From positions 1-37,302 of the forward strand of contig FR889117.1 in NCBI GenBank assembly GCA_000436835.1: DNA of 37,302 nucleotides. The letters are read 5' to 3'. The notes beneath the pieces were generated by a model, which was not told the DNA's origin, did not search any database, and saw nothing but the letters and a program-made list of their open reading frames with translations. The DNA is from Eubacterium sp. CAG:251. GTDB lineage: Bacteria > Bacillota > Clostridia > Oscillospirales > Acutalibacteraceae. A program made the position numbers and the translations under genes. Within the stretch, counting starts at the first letter, position 1. The number at the start of each line of letters is the position of its first letter. Below are positions 30,634 to 37,302 of this stretch, piece by piece.

Positions 30634-31347
30634 TTATTTCAAAAGAATACTTGCATTATTTTCAAGTTTTTCCAAAGTATCTATTGAACATTTCTTGATT
30701 ATTTCCTTAACACCCGATTCAAAATCAGGCTTACGAGATGAAAGATTATGACAATCCGAGCCGATAAGATGAATCCTGCCTGTTTGAAGAAGCTTAAAAA
30801 GTTTTTTCCTCAAATGCCTCGGCGAGTCAACAAACGAGCTTACATTAACCTGAGCAATACAGCCCATATCTATATATTCGTCAAGAAGGTCAAAATTTTC
30901 CATAAAAGCGGAATAACGCTCAATATGTGCCAAAATAGGTATAATGCCGTAATCGTAATTCAAATTGAGCAAACGTTCATATATATCTCGTGAAAAATCG
31001 CAGGAAAAAGGATGTTCAATAAGTGCATAATCGGTATTGCCAATCTTAATTTCGTCAAGATTTGAATTGCGCAAAAGATATTTTGTAATGTAAACCTCCG
31101 CTGCGGGTATAAGCTTTGGGCTATCAGGAGGAAGAGAAGCTTTTAAAAGTTCAAACGAGTCATCTCTTCTTTTAACAAAATCCTCATAGCTTATAGAGTC
31201 GGAATAATAATGCGGAGTTAAAACAATTGCACTTGCACCCTGTTTTTTTAGCATACCAATCATTTTTAAACTGGTATCAACATCAGGCGAACCATCGTCA
31301 ATCCCCGGCAAAATATGGCTGTGTACCTCAACAAGCTTGTCAATCAT
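30634..31347 (-). CDS. cpsB: Protein-tyrosine phosphatase, CpsB/YwqE (PHP) family
   Basis: 237 residues. The PHP metal site VHSHILPGIDDG is at residues 8-19 (H9, H11, D17), and further ligands are visible in TPHYY, AEVYI, AHIERY and GSDCHN near 195. These enzymes dephosphorylate the Tyr-rich tail of the CpsD/YwqD kinase that controls capsule or exopolysaccharide export. AAGGTG precedes the ATG. It is 17 bases downstream of the damaged cpsC-like gene and no kinase gene is present nearby, so its usual substrate seems to be missing. Confidence 0.9.
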   Translation of the reverse strand: MIDKLVEVHSHILPGIDDGSPDVDTSLKMIGMLKKQGASAIVLTPHYYSDSISYEDFVKRRDDSFELLKASLPPDSPKLIPAAEVYITKYLLRNSNLDEIKIGNTDYALIEHPFSCDFSRDIYERLLNLNYDYGIIPILAHIERYSAFMENFDLLDEYIDMGCIAQVNVSSFVDSPRHLRKKLFKLLQTGRIHLIGSDCHNLSSRKPDFESGVKEIIKKCSIDTLEKLENNASILLK

Positions 31348-31364
31348 TTTATCACACCTTAACT

Positions 31365-31991
31365 TTAGTATCTTGGGTCGTAACGGCCGTATTCATAACC
31401 GCCGGCGATAAAGCCGAGAATTGATTTTTTAACAGTTCCCATCCCGTTAGGTGTACTTGCCTCAATTGCGGCATCTTCAACAGAAGCATTTAAAAGTCCG
31501 TTGTTTTTATTTTTCATAACCTTAGGAACAGTAATTTCAAGCTGGCGTGCAATTTGGAAAGCAGTCGCCTTATCGTCAGTGGTAACCGTCATTGTCATAA
31601 TGGCAGTATCCTCTTTTGTCTCGATTGAAATACATTTGCTGATATCCTTATATGTGTAATTCGAGTTGTATTTTTTATTAAGGTCGTTTGCCACTCTTTT
31701 TGCAAACTCACTTGTATTAAGCATTTCGGTATAGGTTTCCATCATTTGCATGGCATAGTTCATCTTGCTTGTGTTACTTGCCGCATTTCTTGCAAGAGTA
31801 GAGTCCGAAAGCTCATGCTGGGTTTCAACTGCATAAACAAAAAATTTAACGCTTGAAGAATATGTTTTAGTTGCAAAATTAGCTGAATAAATGCCGATTA
31901 AAAGCGCACCGATTACGCAAAATATTGCAACCAGTTTTCATTTTTTCAGCACAAGCTTCATAATTTTTTGCAAATCAATCTCTGTGTTCAT
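31365..31991 (-). pseudogene. Damaged wzz/cpsC-like chain-length regulator, apparently fused to a CpsD tail
   Basis: A frame of 209 codons with GGAGGAG upstream of its ATG (31991), starting MNTEIDLQKIMKLVLKK, then an in-frame TGA (31940-31938, codon 18), then KLVAIFCVIGALLIGIYSA, the first membrane helix of a Wzz/YveK protein. The extracytoplasmic part (SSSVKFFVYAVETQHELSD onward) is normal. Near the end, after KKSILGFIAGG, where the second membrane helix should continue, the protein switches to YEYGRYDPRY and stops. That resembles the Tyr-rich C-terminus of CpsD kinases. The parsimonious reading is deletion from cpsC into the end of cpsD plus a TGG-to-TGA nonsense change. Its promoter is intact. 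Confidence 0.8.
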
Positions 31992-32037
31992 TAAGTTCTC
32001 CTCCGCTTAATAAATAATAAGTATCAATAACGTATAA

Positions 32038-32066
32038 ATAATACATTGAATATGTCTTTTTGTCAA
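32038..32066 (-). promoter_or_regulatory. Promoter of the cpsC-like pseudogene and cpsB
   Basis: TTGACA (32066-32061), a 17-base spacer and TATTAT (32043-32038) on the minus strand. It would still drive cpsB despite the broken first gene. Confidence 0.75.
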
Positions 32067-32105
32067 CTGATTTATCGGAATAGTTCATTAAATTTGTTGT
32101 TTCTA

Positions 32106-32134
32106 TTGACAAAGTTTGTTAAATGGTTGATAAT
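32106..32134 (+). promoter_or_regulatory. Promoter of the glycosidase-phosphoesterase operon
   Basis: TTGACA (32106-32111), a 17-base spacer and GATAAT (32129-32134) on the plus strand, about 40 bases before the glycosidase ATG. It is divergent from the cps promoter, 40 bp apart. Confidence 0.75.
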
Positions 32135-32173
32135 AAAATGTGAATTATTTCTATATTGAGAAAGGAGTTTTCA

Positions 32174-34861
32174 ATGACAGATAACAAAATAAAGATGCCT
32201 GTATGGGGTCCGTACTCCAAGAAATATATGGGCATATCAAAAATAATAAATGAGCTTGCCGACAAGGGCGCAAGGTATGATTTTTCAATTCACCCTACCC
32301 TTTGGAACAGTTCAACACCCGTACCGAACGTTACAGTTCCGTCAAATTATCACTTATGGAACTGCAAAAACGATTACACTTTTTATTCATACAGATACGA
32401 GCTTATGTGGAAAGACGAAGTTTATGCCGATATTTCATTTTCAAAGGCTGACGATGATGCATACCTTATGAGATGTGAAATTTTCAATAACACCTCTCTT
32501 TCGCAAAACTGTATTTTAAATATATTTGCTTCTCTTGAATTTCCTCACCCGACCTATTGCGAGGTAAGCGTGCCGAGCGGTGCAATTCTTAAAACAGCCA
32601 ATGATTACGTTGACTATTCTTATGCTGTTGCAAGACCTTGGGACGAAGAAAATCCGGACGGAATGTTTAAGGGTATGTTTGCAGACAAGGAGTTTTACCT
32701 TGGCAAGGGACTTGGCGACAGATGCGAGAATTATCACGTTCACTTCTTAAATCTTAAGCCTTTCGGATTTGAAAGAGGCGACAAAGTATCATATAAATTT
32801 GATGACAACGATATTAAAAATCCTATTATCGCAGTTAGATATAAAACCGTTACAGACGGCGACGCCGAATTTGATATGAACGGAAAAACAGTCGTATTTG
32901 CACACAGCGATGAACTCAACATTGCATATATTCCTTATATGTCTGAGTTTACACTTGAAAGCCACGGCAAGGCAGGAATCGAGTTTGACTTTTTATGTGC
33001 CGTTGACGAAAGCGAAAAGGAAAATATCACGTGCAAAACAAAAGCGCAGCCTTATATGCCGCAAATTGAAACAAAGGTGCTTGAAAACGGTCATATCACA
33101 AAGCTTACTTATGACACTGTCGACAAGCCGTTTTACATTTTAACAAATAATAAAAACACACGTGAAAGAAAGCTTGATTCAGGCTGTCTTGAAGATGCGC
33201 TTATTAACAGACTTTCAAACGGCGACCACACTTATGACGAGCTTAGAGAAACCTTCTCCGCCTCTTTCCAAAGAAAGCACAGCGACGACGGATTTTTCCA
33301 CAATTCGCTTATTAAATCAATTTTTATTGAGCCTAACACTTCTCACGTTGAATATGTTATGCTTTCTCAGAGCGAACCGAAACAGCTGAGTAGTGAAGAA
33401 TACGAGGCTATTTATCAAAATGCGAAGAAAGGTTCAAAACCTGCAAGCTTTAACAAAGCAGGCGAAAAATACACACTTTCAACAAAAATTCTTAAATCAA
33501 CACTTTTAACAAACGTGGTATATCCTGTTTATCGCCACGGTGAGAATGTTATTCATCACACACCGGGCAAAAGATGGGACAGCTTTTACACATGGGACAG
33601 CGGTTTTATCGGAATGGGGCTTTTGGAATTTTCGCCTAAGCTTTGCCAATATGCGCTTGATATGTATTTATGTGACGAAACAAACAAAGACTTTTGCTTT
33701 TTACTTCACGGCTCACTTGTTCCTACCCAATTTGTTGAATATCTTGAACTTTTAAAGCGTACAAATGATAAGGAAAGCCTTGCATTTTTATATGATAAAG
33801 CTAAGCTTTATTACGAATTTTTACGTGGCAGAAATCATGCGTCAACCGTTGCAAAATTCAATAACGGGCTTCTTACAACATACGATTACTGGTATTCCCA
33901 CTGCGGAATGGACGACTATCCGGCTCAAGTTGAAATGATGGCAAGAAAATCGCAGAAATATACCTGTCCTTGTCTTTCAACAGCGCAAATTATCCGTGCC
34001 GGCAAGATTATGAAAATGGTTGCCGACTCTCTCGGAAGATATGACGATATTAAGATTTATGATGAAGATATCGAATATTCAACAAAGGCGCTCAACGACC
34101 TTGCTTGGGACGAGGAAAGCGGATATTTCGGCTATACGGAATATGACGAAAACGGAAATGTTACGGGCATTATGAGAACTGCCGACGGCGAAAACTTCAA
34201 CAAGGGTATGGACGGTGTTTATCCTATCGTTGCAGGTGCAGTTGAGGGTGAGCGCAAGAAAAAACTTCTTGACCACATTAAAAATCCTAATGAAATGTGG
34301 TCTGCGGCAGGAATATCCGCAGTTGATATGAGCGCTTCCTATTACTTTGATGACGGTTATTGGAACGGCAACGTTTGGATGAGCCACCAGTGGTTTATTT
34401 GGAAAACAATGCTTGATAACGGCGAAGCCGATTTTGCTTATGACATTGCCAAGCTTGCTTTGGATATGTGGAAAGATGAAACAGACTTTACATATAACAC
34501 TTATGAGTGCTTCGGCATTGCAACAAAACGTGGCGGCTGGTTCCACAATTTCGGCGGTCTTTCCGCTCCTATTTGCATTTGGGCGAATGCTTACTTCAAA
34601 CCTCAAACCGTCACCACAGGCTTTGATGTTTGGACAGATTATCAAAAAACCACCGACAACAGCGCAAATATTAAATTTAAATATTTCGGCAATTGCGATA
34701 AATATACTATGATAATCACCCTTTCGGACAAGGTGAAATATGTTGCTTACCTTGACGGGCAAAAAATTGATTTTAACGAAAGAAACAAAGGTTCACTCGA
34801 ATTTACATTTGACAAAAATGTAAAAGGCGGTGTACTTGAAATTAAAGAAGAGCAGGAGTAA
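32174..34861 (+). CDS. GH63/clan GH-G-like glycoside hydrolase
   Basis: 895 residues with no signal peptide, so probably cytoplasmic. The N-terminal half (~1-430) is beta-rich. The C-terminal half (~440-840) has the pattern of an (alpha/alpha)6 barrel: RWDSFYTWDSGFIG (~466-479) with the putative acid Asp, YWNGNVWMSHQWFIW (~727-741), and NTYECFG (~773) with a candidate base Glu. GWFHNFGGLSAPICIWANAYF follows. GH63 and related enzymes cleave alpha-glucosides or mannosylglycerate-type substrates; the substrate here is unknown. The ATG at 32174 follows AAGGAG at 6 bases. It is 3 bases upstream of the phosphoesterase gene, whose ribosome site overlaps its end. Confidence 0.85.
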   Translation: MTDNKIKMPVWGPYSKKYMGISKIINELADKGARYDFSIHPTLWNSSTPVPNVTVPSNYHLWNCKNDYTFYSYRYELMWKDEVYADISFSKADDDAYLMRCEIFNNTSLSQNCILNIFASLEFPHPTYCEVSVPSGAILKTANDYVDYSYAVARPWDEENPDGMFKGMFADKEFYLGKGLGDRCENYHVHFLNLKPFGFERGDKVSYKFDDNDIKNPIIAVRYKTVTDGDAEFDMNGKTVVFAHSDELNIAYIPYMSEFTLESHGKAGIEFDFLCAVDESEKENITCKTKAQPYMPQIETKVLENGHITKLTYDTVDKPFYILTNNKNTRERKLDSGCLEDALINRLSNGDHTYDELRETFSASFQRKHSDDGFFHNSLIKSIFIEPNTSHVEYVMLSQSEPKQLSSEEYEAIYQNAKKGSKPASFNKAGEKYTLSTKILKSTLLTNVVYPVYRHGENVIHHTPGKRWDSFYTWDSGFIGMGLLEFSPKLCQYALDMYLCDETNKDFCFLLHGSLVPTQFVEYLELLKRTNDKESLAFLYDKAKLYYEFLRGRNHASTVAKFNNGLLTTYDYWYSHCGMDDYPAQVEMMARKSQKYTCPCLSTAQIIRAGKIMKMVADSLGRYDDIKIYDEDIEYSTKALNDLAWDEESGYFGYTEYDENGNVTGIMRTADGENFNKGMDGVYPIVAGAVEGERKKKLLDHIKNPNEMWSAAGISAVDMSASYYFDDGYWNGNVWMSHQWFIWKTMLDNGEADFAYDIAKLALDMWKDETDFTYNTYECFGIATKRGGWFHNFGGLSAPICIWANAYFKPQTVTTGFDVWTDYQKTTDNSANIKFKYFGNCDKYTMIITLSDKVKYVAYLDGQKIDFNERNKGSLEFTFDKNVKGGVLEIKEEQE

Positions 34862-34864
34862 AAA

Positions 34865-36544
34865 ATGGCTAACAAAATATGGGGAAGTAATAATGAACCG
34901 CTTAAAATTCAATTTATAACCGACACTCATTATTATTCAAGAAAAGGCGGCACCGAAGGCAAGGCTTACGATAAAGCCGAGTCAAAGTCGCAAAAAGTAA
35001 TCAAAGACAGCGACCTCGTAATCAAAGCGGGTTTTGATATGCTTTGCGAGGACAAGTCGACAGATATCGTTGTTCTTGCAGGCGATACCACACGTGACGG
35101 TGAGATTGAATCTCATAAGGAATTTATCGAAATGCTCAGAGACCTTAAAAAAAGAGGCAAAAGAGTTTATGTTATCACCGCTACTCACGATTTTAGGGAC
35201 GGAGGTGTTGCCGACGGATATGACGGCGACAAAAAAATTGAAGTTCCGGCAGTAGAAGACAGGCATGATTTGTGGGATATGTACTACGAATTCGGCCCTA
35301 ACGAAGCTATTTCAACTCACCCTGAGTCAATGAGTTACGTTGTTCAGCTTGCACCGGGTTATCGTCTTTTTGCACTTAATGACGATACAAATTATAAGCC
35401 TGAGGGCGAAAGTGGTTCCGGCTTCTCCGACGATTGTATGAAATGGATTATGGAGCAGCTTGAGGACGCTAAGAAAAACGACCAATTTGTTATCGCAATG
35501 ACTCACCACCCAATGATTGCACCGTCACCTTTTTATGCCATTATCGGTAAGGGCGATATGCAAAGAAATCACGAAACTACGAGAGAAATTTTTGCAGATG
35601 CAGGTCTTTCTTGTATGCTTACCGGTCACACCCATATTCACGATATCAGCTACGTTGTAACTAAAAAGGGCAACACATTTTACGACATTGCCTGCGGCGC
35701 AATGATAGGCTGCCCTCCTACTATGAGAAACGTTACAATCGACCCTAAAAACAAGAAGATTGACGTTGATACGATTATGATTAAGGACGTGCCGGGTCTT
35801 GATACAAACGGAAAGCCTTTTGACGAATATATGAAGGGATTTTTCTTTGGAATGATTGGCGAAATCGTTTGGGCAATGGGCAACGATATTGACAGACTTG
35901 CTGAAATGACGGACGCATTCTCAATTCCCGGTGAAAAGGTAAAGAAGCTTGCTTGGCTCATTAAGCCTATCGGCAAATTGCTCAACAAGCTTACATACAA
36001 AAAGATTTGGCGACTTTGCAAAAAGGAAAGCGGACTTAAAAAGGCTGACATTGCAGATATTGCAGACAATAAGGTTGTCGATTTCCTTCTTGAACTTGTT
36101 CAAAATCTTTATTGCGGCGACTCGCCTTACGGTCCCGAAACAAGAGAATACAAAATTACCTGCGGCCTTTTAAACGTAATTGATTCATTCCTTAATACAA
36201 TTCATTTGAACATAGGCAAATTCATTAAGGGTGCAACAAGCGTCAGAGGTCTTGTTGAGCCGCTTCTTTGGAATCCGGGATACTGCGACGCCAAGTCAAC
36301 GCTTCCTCTTTATCCGCTTTATGATGACGAAAACCCTGCTCCTAAAGAGGTATTTGAAAAGAAAGAATTTAATGACCCTGTTAAAAAGAGCAAAAAAGGC
36401 CCGCTCGTATTGTTAATTCTAATTCTTATTGTAATACTTCTTCTTGCAATTGTTGTGGGCATTGCGGCGCTCATTGTTTGGGCAGTAATTGCGATTATTC
36501 ACGCAATCGCAGGTTCGGCAATGCTTGGGTTACTTTTTTCTTAA
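34865..36544 (+). CDS. Membrane-anchored metallophosphoesterase (calcineurin-like)
   Basis: 559 residues. Metal-site motifs are D20-T-H22, GDTTRDGE with D74, T107-H108-D109, MTHHP (H214, H215) and GHTHIHD (~254-260). The usual GNH[DE] box reads ATHD, so the Asn metal ligand is replaced by Thr. A family-specific helical region fills ~310-490. The C-terminus has a hydrophobic stretch (~515-559, VLLILILIVILLLAIVVGI) after KKSKKGP, predicting a C-terminal membrane anchor with the catalytic domain in the cytoplasm, since there is no signal peptide. Coupled to the glycosidase gene. Substrate unknown; it could be a phosphosugar, lipid-linked phosphate or nucleotide. Confidence 0.82.
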   Translation: MANKIWGSNNEPLKIQFITDTHYYSRKGGTEGKAYDKAESKSQKVIKDSDLVIKAGFDMLCEDKSTDIVVLAGDTTRDGEIESHKEFIEMLRDLKKRGKRVYVITATHDFRDGGVADGYDGDKKIEVPAVEDRHDLWDMYYEFGPNEAISTHPESMSYVVQLAPGYRLFALNDDTNYKPEGESGSGFSDDCMKWIMEQLEDAKKNDQFVIAMTHHPMIAPSPFYAIIGKGDMQRNHETTREIFADAGLSCMLTGHTHIHDISYVVTKKGNTFYDIACGAMIGCPPTMRNVTIDPKNKKIDVDTIMIKDVPGLDTNGKPFDEYMKGFFFGMIGEIVWAMGNDIDRLAEMTDAFSIPGEKVKKLAWLIKPIGKLLNKLTYKKIWRLCKKESGLKKADIADIADNKVVDFLLELVQNLYCGDSPYGPETREYKITCGLLNVIDSFLNTIHLNIGKFIKGATSVRGLVEPLLWNPGYCDAKSTLPLYPLYDDENPAPKEVFEKKEFNDPVKKSKKGPLVLLILILIVILLLAIVVGIAALIVWAVIAIIHAIAGSAMLGLLFS

Positions 36545-36550
36545 AAAATA

Positions 36551-36579
36551 TTGCAATAATGCTAAATTATTGCTATAAT
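36551..36579 (+). promoter_or_regulatory. Promoter of the GtrA-like gene with a perfect operator-like palindrome
   Basis: TTGCAA (36551-36556), a 17-base spacer and TATAAT (36574-36579). An 8-bp perfect inverted repeat, GCAATAAT (36553-36560) and ATTATTGC (36566-36573), fills the spacer exactly. It may bind a repressor; it has no U-tract so is unlikely to be a terminator. Confidence 0.6.
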
Positions 36580-36622
36580 GTTAAGGACTTATTAATTTTT
36601 TACATATTAAAGGAGTAAAATT

Positions 36623-37255
36623 ATGGCAGAAGAAAAGAAAAAATTCAGCCTTGGCGGCATTGATAATGCAGCTGAGGAAAAGGGTTCATTTATGAAAACC
36701 TTGTGGCAGCTTGTTAAGTTTCTCGTTGTTTCAGGTCTTGTAACAATCATTCAGCTTGCACTTGCCGCATTGTTACCGCTCGTATGTGACCAAATTCACA
36801 CTTTGCTTCCTGAATTTTTAAGAGGCATTTTCACACCGACAATGTTCACAACAGGTTCAAAGGAAGCAACAAAGTATGTTATTGACGGCGTTGTTACTTG
36901 GGGTTATGTGCTTCCATTCCTTCTTTCAAACCTCGTTGCTAACATCTACGGCTTCTATCAGAATAAAAAGACAACATTTAAATCTGATGCACCATGGTAC
37001 AACTTTGTTATCTACATTGTATTACTTCTTGCACTCATCCTTTTCTCAACATGGATGCAGGGCGCAATCGTAGGTGCATTATTAAAGATTGAAGGTTCTA
37101 ACTGGTTCTTGAATATAATTACTAATGAATCGGTTGCACGTCTTCTTGCATCAATGGCAGCCGGATTTGTTCAAATGGTAGTTCTTTTCCCTATGGAAAA
37201 ATTCGTTCTTATGAAAGAAAAGAAAGAAGACAAGGGCGAAGAAGCAAAGGCTTAA
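36623..37255 (+). CDS. GtrA-like integral membrane protein
   Basis: 210 residues with four hydrophobic segments (~29-54, ~90-110, ~125-150, ~170-197) and charged ends. LVKFLVVSGLVTIIQL in the first helix and NLVANIYGFYQNKKTTFKS after the second match the GtrA pattern, proteins thought to help flip or present lipid-linked sugars for surface polysaccharide. The family match is by eye and moderately sure. AAAGGAG precedes the ATG. It has its own promoter and terminator, 78 bases after the phosphoesterase gene. The loop ~58-88 between helices 1 and 2 is longer than usual. Confidence 0.65.
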   Translation: MAEEKKKFSLGGIDNAAEEKGSFMKTLWQLVKFLVVSGLVTIIQLALAALLPLVCDQIHTLLPEFLRGIFTPTMFTTGSKEATKYVIDGVVTWGYVLPFLLSNLVANIYGFYQNKKTTFKSDAPWYNFVIYIVLLLALILFSTWMQGAIVGALLKIEGSNWFLNIITNESVARLLASMAAGFVQMVVLFPMEKFVLMKEKKEDKGEEAKA

Positions 37256-37277
37256 TCGTAAAAAGATATGTATTATT

Positions 37278-37302
37278 GACCGCTGATTTTTCAGCGGTCT
37301 TT
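37278..37302 (+). terminator. Terminator of the GtrA-like gene
   Basis: A perfect 9-bp stem GACCGCTGA (37278-37286) with TCAGCGGTC (37291-37299), TTTT loop and a T run that continues past the window end. Confidence 0.85.

Noticed and set aside
31930..31991. Selenocysteine insertion at the UGA of the cpsC-like gene
   Set aside because: No stem-loop of the SECIS kind follows the UGA, and Wzz proteins have no redox residue at this place, which precedes the first membrane helix.
1..37302. tRNA or rRNA genes
   Set aside because: None recognised on either strand; the intergenic gaps are short and explained by promoters, terminators and repeats.

Overview
The window looks like a chromosomal segment of an anaerobic, low-GC Gram-positive bacterium of the class Clostridia, most likely an Oscillospirales/Ruminococcaceae-type gut organism. 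The evidence is AT-rich DNA with AGGAGG-type ribosome sites, TTGACA/TATAAT promoters with 17-bp spacers, a single-chain pyruvate:ferredoxin oxidoreductase, an archaeal/eukaryotic-type prolyl-tRNA synthetase and lipoproteins with Thr/Lys/Ser-rich linkers. This is inference from gene content; no rRNA or tRNA gene is present to confirm it.

Layout. 1-6423 (minus strand): a complete F1Fo-ATPase operon atpB-E-F-(H+A)-G-D-C, in which the delta and alpha subunits are fused into one 673-residue chain. 6688-9284 (plus): proS and galE. 9297-9640: a compact locus with two convergent promoters, a 21-residue hydrophobic peptide gene and an opposing short RNA, which reads as an undescribed type I toxin-antitoxin module. 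9698-10872: a small accessory patch with two related XRE repressors, palindromic operators and a MITE-like repeat. 10950-15127 (minus): a methionine-synthesis operon, metF, a stand-alone methionine-synthase reactivation protein, a metH without its reactivation domain, and an Rrf2 regulator with IscR-like cysteines. 15193-15656: a tandem duplication of the 3' end of rpsI, one copy split by a 115-bp hairpin-rich insertion. 15626-16554: rplM-rpsI. 16639-20319: pyruvate:ferredoxin oxidoreductase. 20366-23960: mutarotase-like protein, NAD synthetase and a lipoprotein. 24091-24666: a very acidic protein of unknown function.

24775-30515 (minus) is a closely packed run: an rlmD-type rRNA methyltransferase, a membrane O-acyltransferase, a PqqD-like protein, a nucleotidyltransferase-fold protein and lepA. 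30634-32066 (minus) holds cpsB/ywqE and, upstream of it, a damaged wzz/cpsC-like gene. That gene has an in-frame UGA near its start and a C-terminus that looks like the Tyr-rich tail of a CpsD tyrosine kinase, as if a deletion joined cpsC to the end of cpsD. 32106-37302 (plus): a GH63-like glycosidase, a membrane-anchored metallophosphoesterase and a GtrA-like membrane protein.

The most notable items are the delta-alpha ATPase fusion, the type I toxin-antitoxin candidate whose mRNA 5' and 3' ends are complementary, the decayed cpsC-cpsD fusion and the rearranged rpsI 3' end. Most of the rest is housekeeping: energy (ATPase, PFOR), translation (ProS, S9, L13, LepA, RlmD), one-carbon/methionine metabolism, NAD synthesis and cell-surface carbohydrate work.
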